44,408 nucleotides of DNA from Planctomycetaceae bacterium (GCA_012719125.1 JAAYAY010000190.1:1-44408); one strand, 5' to 3'. Positions 8,199 through 18,404 are shown, numbered from the stretch's first letter. Numbers and translations are program-made. The notes: generated from the sequence alone by a model not told the origin.

Positions 8199-9526
8199 TC
8201 TTCCCCTTCAACCTGCTGAAGCCGGCGCCGGCCTTGCCCGTCACGATCACCGACCCGGAGGAAGTGCGCTCGCAGTACCGCTACTGGCAGAACCGCATCC
8301 TGATCTCGACGATCATCGGCTACGCGCTGTTCTATTTCGTGCGCAAGAACCTGAGCGTGGCCATGCCGGCGATGGAGGCGTCGCTCGGCATCAGCAAGAC
8401 GGACCTGGGATGGTTTCTCACTTTGCACGGCCTGCTCTACGGCCTGGCGCGATTTGTCAATGGCATGCTCTGCGACCACGCCAACGCCCGCTGGTTCATG
8501 GCATTGGGACTGATTTGTTCGGCCGTCATCAACGTCTTCTTCGGGCTCAGTTCGGCGGTGATTGCGTTCGGCCTGTTCTGGATGCTCAACGGATGGGTTC
8601 AGGGGATGGGTTTTCCGCCCTGTTGCCGCCTGATGACGCACTGGTTTCCGCCCAGGATCCTGGCGACCAAGATGTCGATCTGGAACAGTTCCCATTCGAT
8701 CGGTGCGGCGCTCGTCTTGGTGCTTTGCGGCCATCTGATTCAATGGGGTTTCGGTTGGCGCTCCTGCTTCTTCGTGCCCGCGGCACTCGCCTTGTGCGGG
8801 GCGGTGTTCCTGGCCGTGATGCTTCGCGATACGCCCGAATCGCTGGGGCTGCCTGAGGTCGAAGGCACCGAGACGACCGCCGCCGACCTGGAGGGCTCGC
8901 CGCCGGCCTTCTTCAAGACGCTGATCGAACTCGTCTTCTCGAATCCCTATATCTGGCTGATCTCGCTGGCGAACTTCTTCGTCTACGTGGTCCGCTACGG
9001 CATCGTCGACTGGGGCCCCACCTTCCTCACGCAGGCCAAGCACGTCGACATCGCCCATAGCAGCTCGATGGTGGCCGCCTTTGAGGTCACTGGGATCATC
9101 GGAATGCTCGCCAGCGGATGGGTGACCGACAAGCTGTTCGGCGGGCGGGGGACCAGGACCTGTCTGGTTTACATGACCCTGTGTTTTGTGGCGCTGGTCA
9201 TCTTCTGGCAACTCGGTTCGACGTCGATTCTCGTCAACAGCGTGCTCTTGTGCACGGCGGGGTTCTTCATCTACGGCCCCCAGTGCCTGATCGGAATCGC
9301 CGCCGCCAACATGGCCACCAAGCGGGCCGCCGCGTCGGCGGCCGGTCTGACCGGCATCTTCGGATACGCCAGCACCACGGTCTCCGGGGTGGGAATGGGC
9401 ATCGTCGTGCAGAGGTACGGCTGGGACGCCGGGTTCATGATGCTCGCCGGGGCCGCGGCCATGGGCATCTTGCTGTTCGCCTTGTGCTGGCCCGCCCTCG
9501 CCCACGGCTACAAACACAGTTCCTGA
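8195..9526 (+). CDS. Organophosphate:phosphate antiporter-like MFS transporter, first copy
   Basis: A 443-residue, 12-helix MFS protein of the OPA family (GlpT/UhpT/UhpC type). The start at 8195 overlaps the dehydrogenase stop (ATGA), so translation is coupled. Residues that bind phosphate in E. coli GlpT are conserved: R50 in 'YFVRKN' (GlpT R45), H167 in 'NSSHSIG' (GlpT H165) and R267 in 'VVRYGIVDW' (GlpT R269). It also has 'NGWVQGMGFPPC'. It is more diverged from GlpT than the second copy at 12111-13484. Coupling to the G1P dehydrogenase suggests it imports sn-glycerol-1-phosphate or another glycerophosphate; this is inference. A sensor role like UhpC is less likely because no two-component genes are nearby. 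Confidence 0.85.
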   Translation: MIFPFNLLKPAPALPVTITDPEEVRSQYRYWQNRILISTIIGYALFYFVRKNLSVAMPAMEASLGISKTDLGWFLTLHGLLYGLARFVNGMLCDHANARWFMALGLICSAVINVFFGLSSAVIAFGLFWMLNGWVQGMGFPPCCRLMTHWFPPRILATKMSIWNSSHSIGAALVLVLCGHLIQWGFGWRSCFFVPAALALCGAVFLAVMLRDTPESLGLPEVEGTETTAADLEGSPPAFFKTLIELVFSNPYIWLISLANFFVYVVRYGIVDWGPTFLTQAKHVDIAHSSSMVAAFEVTGIIGMLASGWVTDKLFGGRGTRTCLVYMTLCFVALVIFWQLGSTSILVNSVLLCTAGFFIYGPQCLIGIAAANMATKRAAASAAGLTGIFGYASTTVSGVGMGIVVQRYGWDAGFMMLAGAAAMGILLFALCWPALAHGYKHSS

Positions 9527-9559
9527 TTGGCTCACTTAACTTTCGATTTCCTGTAACCG

Positions 9560-10379
9560 ATGTCCTTCCATCTGACACAAGTCCGGCACCTGGTCCTCGA
9601 CATGGACGGGACGATCTACAGCGGGTCGACGCTGTTCGACTGTACGCTGCCGTTCCTCGATCGTCTCGAAAAACTGGGACTCGGCTATACCTTCATTACC
9701 AATAATTCGTCGCGGGGGATCCAGGACTACGTCGACAAATTGCACCGACTGGGTATCCCCGCCTCGCGAGACCAGATCTACACTTCAACCGACGCCGTGA
9801 TCGAGTATCTGCGGGCTCATCTGCCTGAAGTGCGGAAGCTCTGGCTGATGGGCACGCCGAGCATGGCACGGCACCTGGAAGAAGCCGGGTTCGTCGTCGG
9901 CAACGGCAGCGACCCCCAAGCGGTTGTCGTCGGCTACGACACGGGGCTGACCTACGAGAGCCTGTGCCGCACGGCCTGGTGGATCAGCCGGGGGCTCCCG
10001 TTCATTGCCAGCCACCCCGATCGCGTCTGCCCCACCGATCAGCCGATGTTGCTGGTCGACTGCGGGTCGTTTTCCGCCTGCCTCACCACGGCAACAGGAC
10101 GGTCGCCGATCGTTCTTGGCAAGCCGGACCCTCGTATGCTCGACGGCGTTTGTCATCGGCACGGTCTGCGACCCGAACAACTGGCGGTCGTCGGCGATCG
10201 TTTGTATACGGATATGGCCATGGCTCAGCGGGCCGGTGCGGTGAGCGTGCCTGCTGACGGGCGAGGCCACGGCCGAGGAGGCCGCCGCATTCGATCCGCC
10301 GCCCGATCTGGTGATCCAAGACGTGGGAGAACTCGGCCAATTGCTGGCCTCGCAAGCTGCAAACGGTCCCCCACACTAA
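9560..10379 (+). CDS. NagD/AraL-type HAD phosphatase with a frameshift near the C-terminus
   Basis: A HAD phosphatase of the NagD/AraL/phosphoglycolate-phosphatase class. Motif I is 'LDMDGT' (D14, D16), motif II 'TNNSS' (48-51), motif III 'GKPDP' and motif IV 'VVGDRLYTD'. Up to about 10249 the frame from 9560 matches the family; beyond it the frame reads low-complexity sequence to a stop at 10504. Shifting one base at 10250 (dropping a C from GTGCCTGCTG) restores 'VSVLLTGEATAEEAAA', then 'PDLVIQDVGELGQLL', ending at TAA 10377-10379. So the intended protein is about 272 residues and as read about 43 C-terminal residues are replaced. All catalytic motifs precede the shift. No Shine-Dalgarno site is seen; the gene follows the antiporter by 33 bp. 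Likely role: dephosphorylating glycerol phosphates or related sugar phosphates. Confidence 0.8.
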
Positions 10380-10421
10380 CCCGAAGCGACAGTTTTGACG
10401 TTGCGCTACCGCAGAATTGCG

Positions 10422-10457
10422 TGAAAAGACGTAGGTTGGCTCTCCAGAGCCGACCAC
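10422..10457. repeat. Short palindromic repeat, copy 2 (GGCTCTCCAGAGCC core)
   Basis: TGAAAAG followed by ACGTAGGTTGGCTCTCCAGA matches the unit at 4524-4559 with only a few substitutions and keeps the same hairpin core at 10438-10451. It lies in the 243-bp gap between the HAD phosphatase and glpD, where it may separate transcription units. Confidence 0.7.
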
Positions 10458-10524
10458 AAGAACCGCCGGAAGACGCGGCTGTTGAGAGCTTGGTCACGAA
10501 ATAGCGCAACTTCAAAGAGCGCAA

Positions 10525-10557
10525 GCGAGGACGGAAGCGTATCCATCCCGTCCTCGC
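10525..10557 (+). terminator. Hairpin upstream of glpD
   Basis: A perfect 10-bp stem, GCGAGGACGG (10525-10534) with CCGTCCTCGC (10548-10557), has a 13-base loop and no following T tract. It could end transcription from the upstream genes or be a leader structure of glpD. Confidence 0.3.
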
Positions 10558-10622
10558 CCATCGCTTCACACGTGCTTTGAACCATTCGAGACTATTGGAA
10601 ACGACTGTAAGAAAGGGGCGTC

Positions 10623-12086
10623 ATGATGAGCCAGGAAAGCGGTTCCTCTGCCAGCGACCTTGATCGTCTGGCAGAAGGTCAGTGGGATGTTCTGATCGTT
10701 GGCGGCGGCATCGTCGGGTCGGGAGTCGCCCGCGATGCCGCGATGCGCGGGCTCCGTGTGGCACTGGTCGATCGTCACGATTTTGCCTTCGGAACGAGCA
10801 GCCGATCTTCCCGTCTCCTCCACGGCGGGCTTCGCTATCTGGCCCAGGGGCGCGTCGGGCTGGTCCACGAAGCGAGTGTCGAGAAGCTGACGCTGCACCG
10901 TATTGCGCCACACCTGGCCGCCCCGCTTCCGTTCCTGTTTCCCACCTATCGCGGCACTCCGTGGATACGCTGGCAATTGTCGATCGGCGTGAAGATCTAC
11001 GATCTGCTGTGCGGGCGGCGGAATCTCGGGCCGAGCAGCACGCTGTCGGCCTCCCGGATGGCCGAAAAACTGCCCGACATCAACCGCCGGCGGCTCACCG
11101 GCGGAGTGCGCTACTACGACGGGCTCACCAGCGACTCGCGGCTGGCGCTCGACACCCTGCGATCGGCCGTGCGGCAGGGCGCTTGGATCCGCAACTACAC
11201 CTCGCTCGTCGGCGCCGACCCAAGCTCGTCCGGTTGGATCTGCCGGGTCCGCGACGAGCAGAGTCAGCGCCAGGTCGAGGTCCGCGCCCGGGCGGTCGTC
11301 AATTCGACCGGCTGCTGGGCCGATCAGATGCCTCACAGCCGCGTCAGGCTGCGGCTGACCAAGGGAATTCACTTGGTCGTGGATCAGCAGCGGTTTCCGG
11401 CGAACGAGGCGGTCGTCATGGCCGAGGGGAAACGGATTCTGTTTGTGATTCCGTGGGGGCAGCGGGTGATTCTGGGCACGACCGACACGGACTACGACGG
11501 CTCGCTCGAGGACGTACCGACCGACGAGGAAGACATTGCCTACGTGCTCGGCGTGACCAACGAGATGTTTCCGCCGGCGAAGCTTCAGCCAAGCGACGTG
11601 ATCGCTCACTGGGCGGGGGTCCGCCCGCTGATCGCTTCGGGAAGGGAGAAGGAAGGGAGCCCGTCGAACACGTCGCGGAATCACCAGATCCGCATGCCCG
11701 AGCCGGGCTGGATCGACGTGGCGGGGGGCAAGCTGACGACTTATCGGCTCATGGCCGAGCAGACGGTCGATCTCGTCGGACGGCATCTGAAGACGAAACT
11801 GCCCGCCTGCCGAACGGGCAAAGAGCCGCTTCTCGAACCGGCTGCCGCCGCCTTCAGCGGAGTGCTGCCGTCTCCGGTGACGCGGGAAGCGGTCGAGCAT
11901 TACTGCAAGCAGGAATGGGCGGTCCATCTCGACGACGTGATGGTGCGAAGGTCGAGTTGGCATTACTACGACAAGGATGCCGCGTCGGTTGCGGAGCAGG
12001 CCGCGACGTGGATGAAGGACCTGCTCGGATGGGACGATGCGACGCGCCAGGCCGAGCTCGAGCGCTATCGTCACGCCACGCGATAA
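10623..12086 (+). CDS. glpD: Glycerol-3-phosphate dehydrogenase, FAD-dependent
   Basis: A 487-residue GlpD-family flavoprotein oxidising sn-glycerol-3-phosphate to dihydroxyacetone phosphate, normally at the inner face of the cytoplasmic membrane with quinone as acceptor. The FAD dinucleotide fold is 'DVLIVGGGIVGSGVARDAA' (22-40). The family signature 'GTSSRSSRLLHGGLRYLAQG' follows at 57-76, and 'GGKLTTYRLMAEQ' lies in the C-terminal half. At 487 residues it is slightly shorter than typical GlpD. AAGGGG at 10613-10618 precedes two adjacent in-frame ATGs (10623 and 10626); either could start translation. It is 24 bp ahead of glpT, forming the classical GlpT-GlpD pair. A 243-bp gap with a repeat and a hairpin separates it from the G1P dehydrogenase part, so it may have its own promoter. 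Confidence 0.92.
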   Translation: MMSQESGSSASDLDRLAEGQWDVLIVGGGIVGSGVARDAAMRGLRVALVDRHDFAFGTSSRSSRLLHGGLRYLAQGRVGLVHEASVEKLTLHRIAPHLAAPLPFLFPTYRGTPWIRWQLSIGVKIYDLLCGRRNLGPSSTLSASRMAEKLPDINRRRLTGGVRYYDGLTSDSRLALDTLRSAVRQGAWIRNYTSLVGADPSSSGWICRVRDEQSQRQVEVRARAVVNSTGCWADQMPHSRVRLRLTKGIHLVVDQQRFPANEAVVMAEGKRILFVIPWGQRVILGTTDTDYDGSLEDVPTDEEDIAYVLGVTNEMFPPAKLQPSDVIAHWAGVRPLIASGREKEGSPSNTSRNHQIRMPEPGWIDVAGGKLTTYRLMAEQTVDLVGRHLKTKLPACRTGKEPLLEPAAAAFSGVLPSPVTREAVEHYCKQEWAVHLDDVMVRRSSWHYYDKDAASVAEQAATWMKDLLGWDDATRQAELERYRHATR

Positions 12087-12110
12087 CGAGCAACCGGGAG
12101 CATACCACCG

Positions 12111-13484
12111 ATGATCGGATTTCTGAAGCCGCCGGCTCACCGTGAGCCCCTGGACGAGCGGGATGTTCCGTCTGCCTATCGCTGGTTGAGAATCCAGGTG
12201 TTCACCGGCATCTTTCTCGGATACGCCGCCTACTACCTGGTTCGAAAGAACTTCACCCTCGTCATCCCCGACCTGGTTGAGGCCGGGTTTTCGAAGACCC
12301 AGCTCGGTTTCGCCCTCTCGGGCGTGTCGATCGCCTACGGACTGTCGAAATTCCTCATGGGGAGCGTGTCGGATCGGAGCAATGCCCGAACCTTCATGGC
12401 CCTGGGACTGGCCGCCAGCGCGGGGGTGATGATCTTCATGGGTGCGACGCCGATCGGCACGGCCTCGATCGCCATCATGTTCGTTCTGTTGCTGCTCAAC
12501 GGATGGTTTCAGGGAATGGGTTGGCCGCCTTGCGGACGTGTGATGGTCCACTGGTTCTCGCCGGGAGAGCGAGGGATCATGATGTCGTTCTGGAACGTGG
12601 CGCACAATGTCGGGGGCGGACTGGTGGGCCCCGTGGCCATTCTCGCCATGTGGATCTTCGGCGACTGGCATTCGGTTCTCTACCTGCACGGCTTCCTCGC
12701 CTTGGCGGCGGCACTTCTCATCCTGCTTCTGGTCCGCGACACGCCCCAGTCCCTCGGTTTGCCGCCGATCGAAGAGTACCGGCAGGACTACGCCAAGTCG
12801 TTTGAATACAGCGATCGCCACGAGAAGGAATTCTCCACCAAGGAGATCTTCTTCGACTATGTTCTGAACAACAAGCTGCTCTGGGCCATTGCGGTGGCCA
12901 ACGCCTTCATCTACTTCGTGCGATACGGTGTGCTCGACTGGGCCCCCACCTACCTCAGCGAAGTGAAAGGGTTTCAGTTCTCCGAGTCGAGTTGGGCCTA
13001 CGCCCTGTACGAGTGGGCGGGAATCCCGGGAACGATTGCCTGTGGGTACATTTCGGACAAGTTTTTTCAAGGCCGCCGTGCCCCCACCGTGATCCTCTTC
13101 ATGGCAGCCACCGCCGTGTGCCTGGTGGTCTACTGGCTGAATCCGCCCGGCAATCCTCGGCTCGACATCGCCATGTTGATTGCCATCGGCTTTCTGATCT
13201 ATGGCCCCGTCATGCTGATCGGCGTCTTTGCCCTCGATCTCGTGCCCAAGAAGGCGGCCGGCACTTCGGCCGGATTCACCGGACTGTTCGGCTACGTGGG
13301 CGGCTCGCTTGCCGCCAGCGTCGTGATCGGTTTCGTTGCCGACAAATTCCACTGGGATGCGGCCTTTCTGCTCATCCTCGCCGCGTGCGTCGTGACCATC
13401 ATCCTGACCGCGTTCACGATCGGGGCGGAAAAGCGGGCCAACCACCATGTTTCGGGAAACTCAACCAACGCCGATTCCAACTGA
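12111..13484 (+). CDS. glpT: Glycerol-3-phosphate:phosphate antiporter GlpT
   Basis: A 457-residue OPA-family transporter very close in pattern to E. coli GlpT: 'GYAAYYLVRKNF', 'FALSGVSIAYGLSKFLMGS', 'GWFQGMGWPPCGR', 'DTPQSLGLPPIEEY', 'KLLWAIAVANAFIYFVRYG' and 'GFLIYGPVMLIG'. The substrate residues R45, H165 and R271 match GlpT R45, H165 and R269. It exchanges external sn-glycerol-3-phosphate for internal phosphate across the inner membrane. It follows glpD by 24 bp and precedes the polyol-permease-like gene by 27 bp, so the three are probably one transcript. It is clearly more GlpT-like than the paralogue at 8195-9526, which supports different substrates for the two. Confidence 0.93.
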   Translation: MIGFLKPPAHREPLDERDVPSAYRWLRIQVFTGIFLGYAAYYLVRKNFTLVIPDLVEAGFSKTQLGFALSGVSIAYGLSKFLMGSVSDRSNARTFMALGLAASAGVMIFMGATPIGTASIAIMFVLLLLNGWFQGMGWPPCGRVMVHWFSPGERGIMMSFWNVAHNVGGGLVGPVAILAMWIFGDWHSVLYLHGFLALAAALLILLLVRDTPQSLGLPPIEEYRQDYAKSFEYSDRHEKEFSTKEIFFDYVLNNKLLWAIAVANAFIYFVRYGVLDWAPTYLSEVKGFQFSESSWAYALYEWAGIPGTIACGYISDKFFQGRRAPTVILFMAATAVCLVVYWLNPPGNPRLDIAMLIAIGFLIYGPVMLIGVFALDLVPKKAAGTSAGFTGLFGYVGGSLAASVVIGFVADKFHWDAAFLLILAACVVTIILTAFTIGAEKRANHHVSGNSTNADSN

Positions 13485-13511
13485 TTCGGCGCTTTTCAGA
13501 GGAGCATGACG

Positions 13512-14921
13512 ATGCTGCGTAGCGAACAGACAGACGGACCGAGGGGCACGTTCCTCGATCAGATCGGCATCTTCCCGCCGCTCCTCTGGGGCTACGTGGG
13601 CCTGCTGCTGTTCATGATCGGCGACGGCGTCGAGGCGGGTTATCTGTCGAAGTACCTGGTCGATCAGGGGATCGCCAGCAAGGAGGCCGTGGCCATCGTC
13701 TTCACCGCCTATGGAGTCACGGTGGCGATTTCCGCTTGGCTGTCGGGCGCTTTGTCCGACTTATGGGGACCGTGGAAGGTGATGAGGCTCGGGATGTCGA
13801 TCTGGGTCCTCTTCCATGCAGGATTCCTGCTGCTGGGCATAGCACCGGGCAACTATGTCATGGTCGTCGCCATGTACGCCTTGCGAGGTTTCGGCTACCC
13901 GCTTTTCGCTTACGGATTCTTGGTGTGGATCTCGGTGGCCACGCCGCAACGCCGCCTGGGAACGGCGGTCGGCTGGTTCTGGTTTGCCCTGACCGGCGGC
14001 CTGATGACGCTGGGACCGTTGTTTGCCAGCGTGATGATTCCACGGATTGGCCCCTACCACACGCTGTGGTGCTCACTGGCGTTGGTCATTGCCGGCGGAC
14101 TGGTCGGACTGGTCGGTATCCGGGAGCCGGTCGGCAAAAAGCGGTTGGCGCCGGAAGGCGAGCATCCGCTGCTGACCCTGCTTTCCAGCGTCTCGATCGC
14201 CTGGCGAAAACCGAAGACCGCGATCGGGTGTGTCGTCCGAATCATCAACACGGCCCCGCAGAACGGGTTCATTGTCTTCCTGCCGATCTACTTCACCGAA
14301 ACGATCGGTTTCAAGCTGGAGCAGTGGCTTCACCTGCTCAGCTTCATGTTCATGAGCAACATCATCTGGAACCTCCTGTTCGGATTCATCGGCGATCGCC
14401 TGGGATGGCAGCGAACAGTCGCCTGGTGCGGCGGCGTGGGATCGGCAATCACAACGCTGCTGCTGTACTACTCCCCCAACCAGCTTGGAACGAAGGTCAC
14501 GACTTTTCTGCTTGATTGCCTTCCCGAGAACCTCTCGGCATACCTCCTTGACCATTTCAGAACTGAGATCGAGACAAACTACCCCCTGGCCATTGTCGCC
14601 GCAGTGCTCTATGGGGCGACGTTGGCGGGCTACGTTCCCCTGTCGGCCCTGATGCCCTCGCTGGCGCCCCAGAACAAGGGGGCGGCCATGTCGCTGTTGA
14701 ATCTCGGGGCGGGGGCAAGCAACTGGGTCGGCCCGGCAATTGTGGCGTTGTTCCTGCCTGTGGTAGGCGTCGGCGGCGTCATGTGGATCTATGCGGTGCT
14801 CTACCTGATCAGTGCGGTCATGACGCTGTTTCTTACCTTGCCTTCTGAGGACGAGGCGCCTTCAGACGTGTTGGCGGGCGGCCCCGATTCGGTGGAACCG
14901 GCTTCGACGACTGCATCGTGA
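13512..14921 (+). CDS. MFS transporter of the polyol-permease (RbtT/DalT/CsbX) type
   Basis: A 469-residue, 12-helix MFS protein. Its opening region ('LLWGYVGLLLFMIGDGVEAG', then 'YLSKYLVDQGI') and 'ALSDLWGPWKVMRLG' match the ribitol/arabitol permease family. Two ATGs are available. The one at 13512 lies 7 bases after AGAGGAG, whereas the one at 13506 is only one base after it, so 13512 is preferred. A long insert near residues 325-350, about 'NQLGTKVTTFLLDCLPENLS', separates two helices in the C-terminal half. Placed last after glpD-glpT, it may import glycerol or another polyol released by extracellular phosphodiesterase or phosphatase action. No glycerol kinase gene is present in the window. 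Confidence 0.75.
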   Translation: MLRSEQTDGPRGTFLDQIGIFPPLLWGYVGLLLFMIGDGVEAGYLSKYLVDQGIASKEAVAIVFTAYGVTVAISAWLSGALSDLWGPWKVMRLGMSIWVLFHAGFLLLGIAPGNYVMVVAMYALRGFGYPLFAYGFLVWISVATPQRRLGTAVGWFWFALTGGLMTLGPLFASVMIPRIGPYHTLWCSLALVIAGGLVGLVGIREPVGKKRLAPEGEHPLLTLLSSVSIAWRKPKTAIGCVVRIINTAPQNGFIVFLPIYFTETIGFKLEQWLHLLSFMFMSNIIWNLLFGFIGDRLGWQRTVAWCGGVGSAITTLLLYYSPNQLGTKVTTFLLDCLPENLSAYLLDHFRTEIETNYPLAIVAAVLYGATLAGYVPLSALMPSLAPQNKGAAMSLLNLGAGASNWVGPAIVALFLPVVGVGGVMWIYAVLYLISAVMTLFLTLPSEDEAPSDVLAGGPDSVEPASTTAS

Positions 14922-14997
14922 AGCCAGACGGGTCAAGCGAATTCCACCCGAAAGAACTGCCGGGACCCGGCCCCCTCATATTCGCCTAGCACGACCG

Positions 14998-15006
14998 TGG
15001 TATACT
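14998..15006 (+). promoter_or_regulatory. Extended -10 promoter of typA
   Basis: TGGTATACT (14998-15006) fits the extended -10 form TGnTATAAT with one mismatch. The expected -35 position (about 14978) has no good match, which is usual for extended -10 promoters. Transcription would start near 15013, giving a leader of about 37 bases before the ATG at 15050. Confidence 0.5.
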
Positions 15007-15049
15007 GAGAGGTTTCGCATACCTCCGATACCCGCCGGTTGTGCCTTCC

Positions 15050-16864
<1,815 letters not shown>

Positions 16865-16941
16865 GCACACTCTTCTCGATGCGGACGGCAACTGCGTTTC
16901 GAAAGTCGCGTGCGAGTGGTGCGGCCACTGTCACGCGTGAC

Positions 16942-18309
16942 TCAACACCCTGTGCGATTGGCTCGACTACGCGATACTGACGGTTCGAGAATCAACCACA
17001 GCAGCAGCACGCCCATCGTCCGCGTGATCCAGCCGAACAGGAAACTGTATTGATGGAAATCGAACTGCCGGCCCATGAGTTCAAATCGGGCGTCCTGAAA
17101 CCAGTCGAAGAGCATGCCACCCAGCACGGTGCTGGCGGCGATGCATAGTCCGCTGATCGCGTAGAACGAGGCGATGTAGGCCGCTTTGTCCGCACTGGGT
17201 GCCAGCTTGAGCATCAGGTTGGGGAGGCAGACGTTCAGCCCGGCGTAGGCGATCCAGACGATCCATGCGCCGATCATCCAATACCACTCCTCGGGCGTGG
17301 AGAAGAAATAGAAAAGCGGTCCCGAAGCGACGATTGGGAGGCTGAGCAGCATCACGGGGCGATTGCCGAGGCGGTCGGCGAAGCGGCCCATGGTGGGGCT
17401 GATCGCCAGTTGGCCGAGGCGCATGCCGGTCTTCAGCACGAGCATGAAGCCGAGCGAGATGGCCAGGCCCCGTGCCGGGTAGAGGTATTGGACGGATTGA
17501 GTGACGCCATTGAAGAACGAGAACCAGCAGCCGAAGTAGATCAGCCGGCGGAACTGTTTGTCGGCCAGCGGGGCCACCAGCGAAAGGGGGTCAGGCCTCT
17601 TCTGTGCGTCGCACCCTCCGGGCCGTTCGGCAAGTGAGTCCTGACCCCTTTTCGCGAGTGGATCCGGCATCACGGCCAGCGGCAGCAGCGAGTGGGCCAT
17701 GCAGGCCACGCCCACCTCGGCCGCGATTACGTAGACGAGCCAGTTGGGTACCTCGGGCCAGGTATCACGGAGTGCCATAGTGAACAAGGCGGCCGCGAGC
17801 ATACCGATCGCTTGCCCGGCGACCATCCAGCGTTCTCGGCGTCCCAGAAACCGGCCCCGGATTCGCAGGGGGACCAGGTCGCCGAGCCAGGCCCAGAGAG
17901 CGACGGTGCCGAGATACTCCAAGAGGTGATAGACGCACCAGGCGACCACGAGGACGATCAGCCCCACGGTTGGCGTACCCAGCGATCGGGTGGCGACACA
18001 GGCTGGAAGCAGGGCAAGAACGGCCAGGCTCAGGGCATAAGAAGCCAGGCAGAATCGTTTGCGGCTGCCGAACCAGCGGATCAAACGCGGGGCGGCCAGA
18101 CGCAGGAGGCCGGCGATCTGGGGTGCGGCCAGGATCAAGCTGACGGCCAGCCCGGCGCCGGGGGCTCCCAGTTCCAGTGCCAGGTAGATGACCAGGGTGC
18201 TGCTGGCCAGCCCGTTGCCCACGGCCCAGACGGCGCCGTTCTGGTAGGCCATGCGGCGGCCGAATCGCCGGCGGTGGACGGGCAGCGGGGGTGGCGGCGA
18301 GTCTCTCAT
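16942..18309 (-). CDS. MFS transporter with a palindromic repeat inserted in the reading frame
   Basis: About 455 residues with 12 predicted helices in the arrangement of planctomycete MFS proteins of unknown substrate ('MAYQNGAVWAVGNGLASSTL', 'MGRFADRLGNRPVMLLSLPI'). The frame is open to 18345, but the Met at 18309 is preferred because it lies nearer the hydrophobic core. The loop between helices 6 and 7 contains about 25 unusual, charged residues ('KRGQDSLAERPGGCDAQKR') encoded by a 76-bp palindromic repeat (17580-17655). The frame survives, so the protein may still work, with a longer cytoplasmic loop. It lies 95 bp downstream of the fucP-like gene on the same strand and may be co-expressed. 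Substrate unknown. Confidence 0.8.
   Translation of the reverse strand: MRDSPPPPLPVHRRRFGRRMAYQNGAVWAVGNGLASSTLVIYLALELGAPGAGLAVSLILAAPQIAGLLRLAAPRLIRWFGSRKRFCLASYALSLAVLALLPACVATRSLGTPTVGLIVLVVAWCVYHLLEYLGTVALWAWLGDLVPLRIRGRFLGRRERWMVAGQAIGMLAAALFTMALRDTWPEVPNWLVYVIAAEVGVACMAHSLLPLAVMPDPLAKRGQDSLAERPGGCDAQKRPDPLSLVAPLADKQFRRLIYFGCWFSFFNGVTQSVQYLYPARGLAISLGFMLVLKTGMRLGQLAISPTMGRFADRLGNRPVMLLSLPIVASGPLFYFFSTPEEWYWMIGAWIVWIAYAGLNVCLPNLMLKLAPSADKAAYIASFYAISGLCIAASTVLGGMLFDWFQDARFELMGRQFDFHQYSFLFGWITRTMGVLLLWLILEPSVSRSRANRTGC
17580..17655. repeat. REP-like palindrome inside an MFS gene
   Basis: The arms GCGAAAGGGGGTCAGGCCTC (17580-17599) and GAGTCCTGACCCCTTTTCGC (17636-17655) are inverted repeats agreeing at 18 of 20 positions, with a 36-base centre. 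GGGGTCAGG-type palindromes are a recurring intergenic repeat in planctomycetes (general knowledge). Here one lies within a coding region and is translated without a stop. Confidence 0.75.
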
Positions 18310-18404
18310 GGTGGTGAGAGTACCGCAAAACCCCCGTATTCGCAACCACTATTTTACACCGACATAAAAACGACGCGACGTTGTCTCCACCGCAGCCAGA
18401 CAGA

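Noticed and set aside
10566-13448. 960-codon open frame on the - strand
   Set aside because: It lies opposite glpD and glpT, both fully recognisable. The protein is rich in Arg, His, Gly and Asp with no domain, as expected for the complement of GC-rich codons.
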